NCBI GenBank assembly: GCA_030674185.1
Contig: CM060308.1
Span: 34,030,089-34,094,088 of the forward strand
Length of the DNA stretch: 64,000 bases
DNA from: Monoplex corrugatus
Lineage: Eukaryota > Mollusca > Gastropoda > Littorinimorpha > Ranellidae
Reading direction: 5' to 3'
The notes under the pieces were generated by a model, which was not told the origin of the DNA, did not search any database, and saw only the letters and a list, made by a program, of their open reading frames with translations. Shown here in pieces: positions 54,314 through 64,000 of this stretch. Every line of letters begins with the position of its first letter. Positions within the stretch are counted from its first letter, which is position 1. The translations under genes were made by a program, and so were the position numbers.

Positions 54314-54720
54314 TTAACCCTTTGAATCCCGCTCCTTATCCATCAACTGGAAAAAATTAACATTTTGACTCCCTCACCCTATCCTCCAGCTTCCTGCAGG
54401 AAGCTGGTGGATAGGGTGAGGGAGTCAAAAGGTTAAGGTTTTGTCTTGCTAGCATGTTTGACAATGCAGGATGCTGGCGGACAGGGTGCGGGTGTCAAAG
54501 GGTTAACTGTGAAATATTTCAACTTCGGGGGTCACTGTACTTCATATAATGTGGACTGTGAGGCCATTATGCCTTTGACTCCCGTACCCTGTCCACCAGC
54601 ATCCTGCATTGTCAACCATACTAGCAAAAGCAAAAATTTAATCTTTTGACAACCTTACTCTATCCATCAGTTTCTTGCAGGAAACTGGTGAATAGGGTGC
54701 GCGAGTCAAGGGTTAAAAAT
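54314..54720. repeat. 70-bp family with 80-bp TTAA palindrome
   Basis: 54357-54436 is an almost perfect palindrome with TTAA at both ends; 54363-54430 pairs at 33 of 34 positions around CTGCAG. Direct and inverted 70-bp units follow. The whole block starts TTAACCCTTTGAATCCC and ends GTCAAGGGTTAA, so it is itself bounded by inverted TTAACCCTT-type ends. It occupies the same interval as the long SINE in A (8405-9090). Confidence 0.85.
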
Positions 54721-55200
54721 ACCGCAAACATCGACAGTGACACAGCCAGTTTAAACAGATCCCACCCCCACCCCTGCTAAAAATAAAATAATCATGCACA
54801 TTTTGTGGAAAAGGTTTGTTGATGATTATTACTTCAAAAATATTTGCTGGGTGTCAACAACAGCGACAGCGAAAACAAACTAACCAAAACAAAACGGGAA
54901 AAAAGAAAGAAACAGAAAAAAGAAAGAGAATGGCAAAGCAAAAAAAAAAAAAAAGAAGAAGAAACAGAACTTGTCGTTTGCAAGTTGAGTACAGTGAGTC
55001 TATCAATCTGAATGAAGCAATTCATGGACACCACAGCGAAGTTTGCAAAGGGACGTGTTGAATGTGGCAGGAACAGCAGGAATCTCAGTGGGTTGAGGGG
55101 GTCAGTCCTTAGTCAGTGCTGTCTGCTTGCTACAGCTCATCGTGATCCTGAAACATCAACACAACTCATTATCCCTGTATGTCTGTCTGTTTGAGGAATC
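54721..55200. other. Empty-site counterpart of the complete LINE and single-copy counterpart of the 28-bp array
   Basis: GAACTTGTCGTTTGCAAGTT then CTATCAATCTGAATGAAG corresponds to the two flanks of the LINE at 9359 and 13230 joined together. CAGTCCTTAGTCAGTGCTGT, then GCTCATCGTGATCCTGAAAC, is the single unit matching the 28-bp array. Confidence 0.75.
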
Positions 55201-55204
55201 AATG

Positions 55205-55720
55205 AGAATGAAAGAGATAGACGACGGACGTGACAGGCAAGTGGGTAATACATAAGACTTCCAACCGGAAGACCTGAGTACGATCCTGCCTGGTGGTAAA
55301 AAAAATTAAGAAAGTTCCCATCTCACTTGTCAGTGTGTGTGTGTGTGTGCAGACCCCTTCGATTGTATCTGTACGCAGAACATTAAACATGCACAAGATC
55401 CTGTCAGTCATGTCAGTTTCTGGTGGGTTATTGAAATATGGAAACGCAAAGATTGCACACAGGAAATCTGGAGGGAAAGAGAACACCAGGTAGACCCAGG
55501 GAGAAAATATTGGACGGACTTGCAGGGTGCTCAGGACTTAGAGGGTGGGAGATGTGCTTGCGGCGACAAGGGATAGATGCATATGGAGGGCCATGATCGT
55601 CTTCGCCTTGCGGCAGGGCACATGATGATGATGATGAAACATTGCACACCCGCAGAAAATGGAATATGCAGACTGAGAAGCAGCATACCGCCTGCATAAT
55701 GTAAGCAAAACAAACGCATT
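55205..55720 (+). mobile_element. SINE interrupted by a LINE 3' end
   Basis: The SINE head has GACTTCCAACCGGAAGACCT and a B-box-like GAGTACGATCCTGCC. The body is split: the left half ends at 55460 and the right half (CCCGCAGAAAATGGAATATG) resumes at about 55648. It is the counterpart of the SINE at 15125. Confidence 0.8.
55461..55640 (+). mobile_element. LINE 3' end inside SINE, exact 9-bp target duplication
   Basis: Contains GGAGGGAAAGAGAACACCAG, ATGGAGGGCCATGATCG and the tail CACATGATGATGATGATGA. Flanked by ATTGCACAC at 55452-55460 and 55641-55649. It is absent from the same SINE in A, so insertion followed the duplication. Confidence 0.9.
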
Positions 55721-56343
55721 TTCAAAAAAAAACGGAACACTTAAAAAAAATTATTTTCCATGTCGCATGACTGTTCAGCAGCTTTAACAACATGCCACTC
55801 TTTTCAGCTTCCCAACATACCATCATAACTCAAAATTCTTTCAGTTGAAGTCCCAGTGCTAAAATGTTTGTAAGGTTTGTAGTGTCTGTCTGTTCTGTTT
55901 TAACTTACTTAGGCCGTTACTCACAAGACTCCAATTAGTGACAGCCATGGCTGAGTCACGCATTAAGAGTGAGTGAACTGGTAAAAAACATATTGAAAAA
56001 AACCGCCACTACGTCCGTCTAATGACAATCCTATGACCCACCAACACTAAACACCCTGACGTGAATTTCACTCAGGCACAAAAACAACAGCAGTAATTGA
56101 CAGTGTTAAGTCATATGAAATCAGAGTACGGGGGTCAAAATGAACGGTACTCTATGCTTTCTTTCATAATGTATCCTGGCCTCTACCGGATTTTGAGAAA
56201 TATAGACACATATGATGCAGGTTACGAAATCTAAGCAACCTCTTCAATGACGCATGCGATAGAATAAGACGCCACCGTATGGTCCCCGTCTTTCTAACTA
56301 AGCCCATAGCACACTGAAATCTGGGTAGGAATCCAGCTTACAC

Positions 56344-56655
56344 TCATCATCATCATCATGTGCCTTACTGCATGGCGTTGGCGATCATGGCCCTCCATAT
56401 GCATCTATCCCTTGTCGGCACAAGCACATCTTCCACCCTCTCTGTCTTCAGTCACCCTGCAAGTCCGTCCAATATTATCTCCCTGGGTCTACCTGGTGTT
56501 CTCTTTCCCTCCAGCTTTCCTGTTGTGACCAGATGCTCTAATTCCCTTTCCTCATAAAATGGCCTATAAATGTTGCTTGTCTTTTCCTAATCTTCCTTAT
56601 CAATGATCTTCTTGTGTCTGCCTCCATCAAGACTGTCTCGTTTTGTTTTCTTTGC
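56344..56655 (-). mobile_element. LINE 3' end
   Basis: Closely related to 44539-44893 and in the same orientation, with a CATCATCATCATGTGCC tail and the same upstream limit (CAAGACTGTCTCGTTT). It interrupts the part of B matching A at about 16110. No clear target duplication. Confidence 0.8.
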
Positions 56656-56739
56656 TGTCTATGGAAATCTCAACATTCTTCTTAGAAACCACATTTCGGC
56701 TGACTCTGTGGCCACTTAGGTGGTGTAGAAGATAGGACA

Positions 56740-56965
56740 AGAAAAAAGGGGAGAAGCACAGACAGATTTTCTCCTGCTCAACAAAATATTAGGGAAGTTC
56801 TGTTGTTGCAGTTTTCCTACATTTTGTATTATTAGTTTCTTTGTCGTCTTTTTGTGTGCGCTTGATAAACGACATTTGCCCGAAAATTTGCACTTGCCTT
56901 ATTTTGTAAATGAAATACACGTCCCCATTTTATTTTCGTATGCTTCTGTTTTCTAGTGACAGAAA
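56740..56965. mobile_element. Foldback element, decayed copy
   Basis: Counterpart of 16205-16615. The right part (TTTCTTTGTCGTCTTTTTGT, then CCCGAAAATTTGCACTTGCC) is retained and the left arm is mostly lost. Confidence 0.55.
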
Positions 56966-57429
56966 GATTTTCTGAAGTCTGGGACAGTACATAGACCCAA
57001 AACCTTTGAGAATGTCACGCATGTAGTTATATGGAACACTTTGAGCACTATCATGCATAACAATGTAACAACGTCTTCAGTGCCACGGACGTATATATAT
57101 GTCACGATAATGTGTATCTCATTTGCCAAAGACGCATATGTATGTTCACATCGCATCAAGAATTGTCCTACCTCCATTTTTATGCTGGGGAATCCCAATT
57201 TATACGAATCAGAAAGCTCTGTCCATCTACATGAATTTTGCATGAGGTCAGCAACCAAATTTGTAACAACCCCCTCAGACATTTTGACCTTTCTTCCAAA
57301 ATGGCTGACGACTATGCTTCGACTGGGCCAAGTGCTGTGAGAAAAACAGCGTGTTGCCAAAGGTTTTAGCTATTTCATCACAGTATATGTTCAGACAAGC
57401 TGTACGTGAACTCTGACTGACCCACACTT
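56966..57429. other. No gene seen
   Basis: An open frame at 57041-57340 has no recognisable family and is not matched in A. The left part aligns with 16640-16730. Confidence 0.4.
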
Positions 57430-58865
57430 TAATTTCCTTACTCTGTCGACCAGTTGTAAAAAATAAATTCTCTGACTCCCTCGTCCTACCCACCAGCTTC
57501 TTGCAGATAGGGTGAGGTGTCAAATGGTTAAGGTTTTGCTTTGCAGTCATTGCTGATGGTGCTGGAAGCTGGTGGACAGGATAAGAAGTGACAGGACAAC
57601 ATTTTGGCTTTGCCACCACAGTTGACAATGTAGGAAGTTAGTGGATGGGGTCAAGGAGTTAAAAGGATAAGTCCTCGCCATGCAATTACTGCTGACAATG
57701 CAGGAAGCTGGAAGAAACGGTAGGCAGACAAAAATTCGGGAAACTGATGGATAGAATAACAACTTAAAGGGACTAGTTTTTGCTAGCAATCATAGCTAAT
57801 GATTTAGCAAGCTAATGGATAGGATGAAGAAACGAACAGGATATGTTTTTGCTTTGCAATCATTGCTGACATTGCATAAAGCCAGTGGATAGAGTGAGGA
57901 GACAGAGGGTTAAGTTTTTCCTTTCCAGTCATATCTGATAATGCAAGAAGCTGGGGGATAGGATGAGTAAATGAAGGGGTTACATTTTTGCTTTGTAATC
58001 ATGGATGATAATGCAAGGAGCTGGTGAATAGGATTAGTGAAAAAAGGGTCAAGCTTTTGCTTCGTAATCATGGCTAACACTGCAAAAAACTGATCGATAG
58101 GTCGGATGGTGGGGGAGGGGGGGTGTGTGAAAAGGATAAGTTTTCGTGTTGAAATCACAGCTGGAAAGACTTCAGAAAGGCAAGTGAGGTGGGACCTGGG
58201 TAATCAACATACACCTCCAAGCTTTTATACCAAGGCAGCCAGGCAATGCCCTGCTATTCACGACTTTCAATTACCGTGGGACCTTTAGAGTGCGCAGCCA
58301 GAAGACACACGGGTCCGACTCGTTTTTCGTCCCCTACCGAAGGACTAGATATTCAGTTCGATTTTCCGGTCAATTTGAGGAGAAAAGTCGAGGCCAAAGC
58401 TGGAAATACAGGAAGCTGGTGAATGTGGTAAAGTGTTTAAAATGCAGGAAGTTGGTGGATAGGGTATGGACTGAAGGGGGCAAGTGTTTGTACTGCAATC
58501 ATGGTTGATAATTTAGGAAGCTAGAGGACGGGGTTAAGAAATGAAAAGTTTTTGCTTTGCTGGCTAAAGCTAAGCTGAAAGCTGGTGGATACAGTAAGGA
58601 ATCAAAGAGTTCATATTTTGCTTTGCAATAATGGCTGATAATGCAGAAAGCTGGTGGATTGTTTGAGGGAATGAGATGATCCTGATAATGCAGGAATCTG
58701 GTGAATAGGTTGAAGATATGAAAGGGTTAAGGTTTCGCTTAACCATTGTAGCTGATAAATCAGGAAGCTTGTGGATAATGTGAAGAAGTCAATGGGTTAA
58801 GTTCTGCTTTACAATCGTTAGCAATAATGCAGAAAGATGGTGGATGGGTAAAAGATTCAAAGGGT
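57430..58865. repeat. 70-bp array, counterpart of 16734-18175, split by a SINE
   Basis: Diverged units of the 70-bp family, with a damaged palindromic head (CTCTGACTCCCTCGTCCTAC to GATAGGGTGAGGTGTCAAAT, 57470-57530). Interrupted at 58155-58397. Confidence 0.85.
58155..58397 (-). mobile_element. Long tRNA-derived SINE, partial copy inside the array
   Basis: ACACGGGTCCGACTCGTTTT, GTTCGATTTTCCGGTCAATT and TTTATACCAAGGCAGCC are inverse SINE body. The array sequence GCTGG continues on both sides. The counterpart array in A has no SINE. Confidence 0.85.
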
Positions 58866-59195
58866 CAAACACTATAACAAAAATATACGTAAAACATTGT
58901 GTCACAGAAAAAACAGGCACATACCGAAAATATCAAATTGTCCAATTATAGATGAACATGCAAACAGTAGATAATGAATAGTATATCAATGATTTACGCT
59001 TTAATAAAAAGAATTAGAAAATACATAAAAAAGAGGATTCGCGAAGAAGGGCATTTGAAGCACTTAAAAGAAAAGGAAAAGAAAGAAAAAGAGAGGAAAA
59101 TAATATAAAAAAAGGAAATTAGTGTTCTATGTTACTGCTTGTACCTAAGGTCTAAAAAGTGTCCCCAGCCTAAAAACAACCGAACAAACACGTAC
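58866..59195. other. Presumed intron or 3' flank of the esterase copy B
   Basis: Aligns with 18190-18560. No third exon recognised. Confidence 0.5.
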
Positions 59196-59391
59196 CTGGC
59201 CATTCTGCTGACCAGCAGGCTGAGGGTTGACGAGGGCTGTGTAAAGGTCATTCCAAAATGTGCACACAGAGTAACGCAGGCCGTGTTGTACAGTGATGTT
59301 GTGGGGGGCGTGGAGAACAGCGTAAGGAAAGGTGTCGGTATTGAGGGCAGGCCAGACAGAGGTTCCATCTTTCTCGTCACCATTAGGGTCA
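59196..59391 (-). CDS. Carboxylesterase copy B, exon 2
   Basis: 196 bp: one base completing Gly 506 and 65 codons. Acceptor AG at 59393-59392 (CTGGTTGCAG before the exon) and donor GTACGT beginning at 59195. It encodes DPNGDEKDGTSVWPALN, ITVQHGLRYSVCTFWNDLY and an end VNPQPAGQQNGQ. In the family this is the C-terminal block with the FWN motif. Exon 2 ends in phase 0 at a donor, so at least one more exon is expected; it was not found. Reading on past the donor gives unrelated sequence in A and B, which supports splicing there. Confidence 0.85.
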
Positions 59392-61100
59392 CTGCAACCA
59401 GCAAGCTGCAACTTCGTCACTGGATTCATTTCACACTGATATCCAAGATAACCAGTAAGGTGCTGCAACCAGCAGGCTGCAACTTAAACATTAGTCTTAT
59501 TTCACACTAGTCTCTACGATAACCAGTAAAGGGTGCAGCAGACAGCAAGTTGGTCACTCGTTTACTTTCATGCTAGTCTCCTAAATAAGCAGTTAAAGTT
59601 TGACTCAATTGCAGAACAAAATGGAAAAGAAAGCAAATACATAAGTAGACAAAGCAATAATCTGGCAATGGTTGCAGTTTACAAAAACATTAATAAAGAC
59701 ATTAGGGTTTCTATAAATCAAATCGGTAGTAGTGAAACAGATGATCTGAAGTACTTTGTGTATAATTACTGTGTACTTATTTCAGTATGTTTCTACAAAT
59801 CAAGACTAATAAATCAGATGAGCTGAAGTACTTTGTGTACAATTACTGTGTTACTGTTTCGTTACTATGCAAATAAAAACCACATACAGTGAATAAAAAA
59901 AAAATCACTGCTATGGCAAATGTCGTGACTATCAAGCGACGACAATCTCCACGTTGAATTTTGAGAGAAGTTCTTGCAACGTGCAGGCTTCCAACTGAGG
60001 ATCCAAGGAAACACTGGGTACGATTGTCAAGTGTTTAACGTCTGACTTCCAATGAGAAGGTCTTGAATTTAACTGGTCTAGACACCTCCACCTGGCTGGT
60101 AGAGGGTGGAGATTTTTCCAGTCTCCCATGTCAACATGTGTGCAGACCTGCTATGCTAAACTCCCTTCGTGTATATACGTATGCAGAATATCAATTACGC
60201 ATATTAAAGATCCTATAAGTTATGTTACTGTTCATTGACTTATGGAACATGAATACTCTCAACTTGTACATCCACCAAAAATGCACACTTTGCACCAACA
60301 TACTGGATTGTGGTCAGTTCACCTAACAGCTTGACTTCTCCATGCTCCACTAAAGTTTCTGATTATGTGTAAAACTCAGTAAGTCCAAATCGGTTTAGAA
60401 AATAGCACAATAAAGAACTATTCATAACAATAATACTTATAAAGTCGTATTTATCACAACCCTCTGAATTTCGACCTGGCTCAATGAATTAGCGTGAGGA
60501 AGTGTGCGTTACGTATAATTATTGAATATGTATCTCTCTATCTCTGTCAAACCCAAGTAACCTGGCTCCAGAGCTGTGCTGATCGTAGCCAGATCCACAA
60601 CACGTCCCTCCTAAACAAGGTCTTTCTCACTTACACAGTATACTTCTTCTTTTTCTTTTGTTCGCTGTCCACATGGTCAGGCCAAATCTGGTGATGAATG
60701 TGAACATTGATGGACAAGCGCCTTTGCTCATCTGACGTAGATGACCACATGGACACTGGCGTTATATGCTCATTCCAAAACCAAATACTATTCACTATTT
60801 TGCTCGCTGTTTCTAATCATTAATGAATCTGTATTACTGGCAAACTAGACAAAACTTTATAAATCAATCTTCATAAGAAAATATGACTGTGTATGTACCA
60901 CCTTTTATGTATATACACTCACACCTTTAACCCCATAAACGTACATTCTGGCTCTTATGCACAGACACGTATACCATGTTTATACATACATACATACATT
61001 AACATAAGAATGAGAGTACAATTTTAGTTTCGAGGGTAATGGCAGAAGCACATTAATGTTTTTTACCCATGTACTACGACACAAAATACAACGGACTCAC
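59392..61100 (-). other. Intron between esterase exons, copy B
   Basis: Donor GTGAGT at 61100-61095, acceptor AG at 59393-59392. Three diverged copies of the acceptor-proximal block lie at 59392, 59463 and 59533. A SINE is at 60010-60310 and a short dispersed repeat at 60645-60715. The rest is AT-rich. Confidence 0.75.
60010..60310 (+). mobile_element. tRNA-derived SINE in esterase intron
   Basis: AACGTCTGACTTCCAATGAG, then GTCAACATGTGTGCAGACCT, then ATTACGCATATTAAAGATCC. Antisense to the gene. Absent from copy A. Confidence 0.8.
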
Positions 61101-62617
61101 CCAAACTTGGCGAAGTTGGCCCATGAGGTCATGATGAACTGACTCAGCTTTCTCTCTTCCTCAGTGAACAAGTGCTCCTGGTCCAGTGGGCGTCCAAACA
61201 CCAGGTCCAGCTCGGAGGCATGAAGCACTCCCATCCACTCTGGAAAGGGGCTGGCAGATACACGATGTTCAAACGAATACATGTAAACGTCGTTGCTGCC
61301 TAGTAAAGACTTCACCGTCGTGTACATTGGACAGATAAAGACAAGGTCTCCAAGCATCTTATCTGTGGCAGCACGGTAGTCATCCCTTTTGCAAGGCAGT
61401 GAGGAGTTGATGTAGATATACTCCACCAGCTTGGCAGCAAGTTCTTTATGTTTTGGTGGGACAACTGCATCAGTGAGTATTACGTTCTCCAGGAAATCAT
61501 AAAATGCGTTTCGATCCATTGCTGGCCTGGAGCTCTGTTTCATTGATGCCCTTGTGATCCAAGGAATTACGAAGGATCCGTCATCTTTTGTGGCCCCTAT
61601 CATGATATTCATCTTGTTCACGCTCTTGGGAAGAGAAGGTTCAGTCAGAGGTCTGTGGAGAAAATGGCCGTCAACAATGATCCCAAAGGCACAACGTTTA
61701 AAATGTTTTTCAGAGGCAGCCACTTGGCCAATTTCAACACTGTCCTTGTGTGACAAACATGCGATCATGGCTTTATCATCGTCAACTTGACAACCCACAA
61801 TGTTGGCCAGTATCCGAGCATTCTCAGCATTCTCTGAATTTGTCTGTTTGCCCCACCTGGAAGTTGTGGGACCACTCTGAATGATAGCCCTGGAGATGAG
61901 ATTATGTGACAGTGGAGACACCATATGCGCCCATATGCTCAGACCACCAGCACTTTCCCCAAAGAGTGTGATTCGATCAGGGGAACCTCCCAGGTGGCGT
62001 GCATTGTCGTGAACCCATTGCAGAGCCAGGTTTTGGTCCAGCAACCCAACGTTGCCTGGGGCTAGAGGGGTCCCTAGGGATAGGAACCCAAGAACTCCCA
62101 AACGGTAATTTATAGACACCACAATGACACACTGGGTGGCAGCCAGAACCTGCCCATTGTAAGTGGGTACAGTGGACGATCCCCATTCGAATGCTCCTCC
62201 ATGTATCCAGACCATGACGGCCAGACCATCGTCATCCTGCTGGGTTGCGCAGTCTGTGGGCACCCACACGTTCAGATAGAGACAATCCTCGTCAAAGGCG
62301 GTGGTAGTTGGGGGTATCACAGGCAGATCGCCTAAGTAGGGCACCTCAGGGCAGGAGGGAGGGGGAGTGGTGGCCTCAAACACGCCCTCCCATGGCCCTA
62401 CTCGTTCTGCACGCTGGAAACGGGCGGGGATTTTGCCGTAAGGGATGCCCCAGTACACCTTTACGTGTCGACCTGAGAATGACGTCACCAGGCCTTTCAT
62501 CTCGCCCTGCGTTGTGGTTATCATGACGTCATCAAGAGAGCTCGAGATAAGCCTCAAGGAGGTCACACATACGAGAAGCGTAAAAACGTTCGGTCCTTCC
62601 ATTGGGTTTATCTCCAA
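61101..62617 (-). CDS. Carboxylesterase/cholinesterase-like protein copy B, exon 1
   Basis: 505 full codons plus two bases, open throughout, from ATG at 62617 (a second ATG at 62602 aligns with the start of copy A). Residues 11-27 are hydrophobic and look like a signal peptide. The alpha/beta-hydrolase esterase landmarks follow in order: EDCLYLNVW (110-118), oxyanion-hole HGGAF (139-143), INYRLGVLGFLS (169-180), nucleophile Ser 222 in GESAGG, GATKDDGS (341-348) with Asp 346 at the acid position, and His 466 in VLHASELDLVFG. It ends NFAKFG at donor GTGAGT and joins exon 2 in frame (FAKFGDPNGDEK). It probably hydrolyses carboxylic esters outside the cell or in the secretory pathway. The Trp-containing choline-binding segment of true acetylcholinesterases is not evident, so the substrate is open. 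Its neighbour in kind is the frameshifted copy at 19653-21155. Confidence 0.93.
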
Positions 62618-62779
62618 AGTTTATGTCGATTAATGTGGAAGAGACTGAAACTGGACAAAAACCACAACTCATTTCAACGTTTCATCTGTTTCAAACAATA
62701 AACCGCAGTAATATATGTCATCATTTTCTTCAGTTCAACGAAACATGAGAGGAAAGTGCTGTTATTGTTTTTTGTCCAA

Positions 62780-62940
62780 AGTTTTGTGTGTTTTGTTTCT
62801 TTGCTGTCTTTTGTATACGCTTGACGAAACCCAGCTGGCCAAGGATTTGTGCCTGTCTATTCTGTGACTTAAACACACGTACTCGTTCCATTATCGTATG
62901 CTTCTGGTTTCTCTCTGCTTGAACACTAGCGGTTTACATG
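62780..62940. repeat. Foldback-family fragment
   Basis: TGTTTCTTTGCTGTCTTTTG, then CGCTTGACGAAACCCAGCTG, then CTGCTTGAACACTAGCGG are decayed arm and end words of the family. It lies upstream of the B gene. Confidence 0.55.
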
Positions 62941-62964
62941 ATTCAGATTTGTCTGTCTGACTCT

Positions 62965-63195
62965 CTGGGCTATGATTTTGAACTGGTTTTTGTTTGGTTT
63001 TTGCTTCCTGGGCTATGGTTTTGAACCGGTTTTTGCTTGGTTTTTGCTTCCTGAGCTATGGTTTTGAACCGGTTTTTGCTTGGTTTTTGCTTCCTGAGCT
63101 ATGGTTTTGAACCGGTTTTTGCTTCCTGAGCTATGGTTTTTGAACCGGGTTTTACTTGTTTTTGCTTCCTGAGCTATGGTTTTGAACCGTTCTGT
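62965..63195. repeat. 43-bp tandem repeat, about 5 copies
   Basis: Unit GCTATGGTTTTGAACCGGTT then TTTGCTTGGTTTTTGCTTCCTGA; one unit is shortened. Confidence 0.95.
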
Positions 63196-63570
63196 TTTTT
63201 GGGGGTTTTTTTTATCCATATTTCTTTTATACTTGTCCGTTTTTTCTAAGGCTCTCATGGTCTGAGCGATGTCTTCTAATGTGTTTTTGACAGGCTTTTA
63301 CAGCAGTTCGTTTTCCTTTCCAGGCAGTCTGTGTGTCATTGTTTCAACAGGGAGGTTGTTTTCTAGATGTTTGGGTTTTTTCCTGTTCTCCGTTTTGCTC
63401 TTTGTCTATCTATCCTACCAGTTCCACGGGTTTTAATATCTGTCAGTTCAAGTCTGGCAGACTTAAAAGTTCTGGATTACTCTTTGAATCGGAGATAAGA
63501 CCACGAATATGTCAAATCTAGTTTTTGAATATCTTATGAAAATTACTATAGGTATGAATGTGCGTGCATA
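63196..63570. other. No gene seen
   Basis: T-rich sequence without a recognised feature. Confidence 0.4.
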
Positions 63571-63585
63571 CGTGAGTGCAGAGGG

Positions 63586-63604
63586 TGTGTGTGTGTGTGT
63601 GTGT

Positions 63605-63682
<78 letters not shown>

Positions 63683-63975
63683 GGTGGGTGGGTGTGTGTG
63701 TGCGTGTGTGTGCGTGTGTGTGTGTGAGCGCCCGCACGCGCAAATGTGCGTGCATAGGTACTGTTGTGTGTGTACATGTGTGAGCTTGTGTGTGTATGTG
63801 TGTGTGCATGTGTGTATGTGTGTATGTGTTTCTGAGCTTGTATGTATGTGTGTTTGTGAGCTTGTGTGTATGTGTGTGTGTGTGTGCGTGCGCGCGCGTG
63901 CGCTTGTGTGAGTGTACGTGTATGTGTGTGTGTATGTATGTGTGTGTATGCGTGTGTGTCTGTCTGTCTGTCTAA
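63586..63975. repeat. (GT)n, (GGGT)n and related microsatellites
   Basis: GT run, GTGG tetramers at 63672-63693, then GT with TATG, GAGC and CTGT variants. Confidence 0.95.
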
Positions 63976-64000
63976 ATGTTTCTGCGCTTATTTGTAGGAG

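Larger units (their letters stand above)
46240..62760 (+). repeat. Segmental duplication, copy B
   Basis: Collinear with 3535-21720; landmark pairs are listed in the entry for copy A. Copy B has private 24-bp and 60-bp minisatellites, a 33-bp array, a foldback element (53536), LINE 3' ends (55461, 56344), a long SINE (58155) and a SINE in the esterase intron (60010). It lacks the complete LINE and the 28-bp array of A. Confidence 0.85.

Noticed and set aside
57041..57340. 99-codon open frame with antisense frames
   Set aside because: Not conserved in the matching part of segment A and not recognisable.
61101..62617. True acetylcholinesterase
   Set aside because: The choline-binding Trp segment is not evident and the acid residue is Asp; a general carboxylesterase-like call is safer.

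Overview
This is animal (eukaryotic) genomic DNA. The coding signal is sparse, one gene has GT-AG introns, there are several families of LINEs and tRNA-derived SINEs, and there are very many microsatellites and minisatellites. The SINE and LINE types suggest a lophotrochozoan, probably a gastropod mollusc. That placement is inference; nothing in the window proves the species. No bacterial genes, operons, intact tRNA or rRNA genes, or CRISPR arrays were seen.

The main structure is an old direct segmental duplication. Segment A (about 3.5-21.7 kb) and segment B (about 46.2-62.8 kb) are collinear and in the same orientation, about 42 kb apart. Each ends in a minus-strand carboxylesterase/cholinesterase-like gene with one 1.5-kb exon carrying the signal peptide and catalytic triad and one 196-bp exon. 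The gene in B (exons 61101-62617 and 59196-59391) reads open throughout. The copy in A (19653-21155 and 18564-18759) has a one-base frameshift at about 20552. The rest of each segment is diverged non-coding DNA, with insertions and tandem arrays found on one side only. A 28-bp minisatellite of about 62 copies (13365-15119) is one unit in B. A 60-bp array (48391-49109) and a 24-bp array (47283-47985) in B are one or two units in A. This gives an internal before/after record of minisatellite birth.

Mobile elements, left to right: a decayed reverse-transcriptase LINE split by another LINE's 3' end (0.2-2.4 kb); an intact single-ORF LINE with a perfect 10-bp target duplication (9369-13229); decayed reverse-transcriptase fragments (21.9-23.6 kb); a 2.6-kb element with 32-bp terminal inverted repeats (24735-27334); an internally deleted piggyBac element between TTAA sites (31684-33186); a near-intact CR1/L2-like LINE (about 35945-38932); and three 3' fragments of another LINE (44.5, 55.5 and 56.3 kb).

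Three less familiar repeat families recur. (1) A foldback element makes target duplications of about 14 bp (copies at 6.1, 16.2, 21.2, 53.5 and 56.7 kb, plus fragments). (2) A TTAA-bounded, almost perfectly palindromic unit of about 80 bp heads arrays of a 70-bp repeat (16.7, 50.6, 54.3 and 57.4 kb). (3) A 700-bp tRNA-headed SINE is present at 8.4, 39.9, 45.7 and 58.2 kb. The 21.7-45 kb interval is a spacer of repeats with no confident host gene; a GC-rich patch at 29995-30330 may hold an exon.
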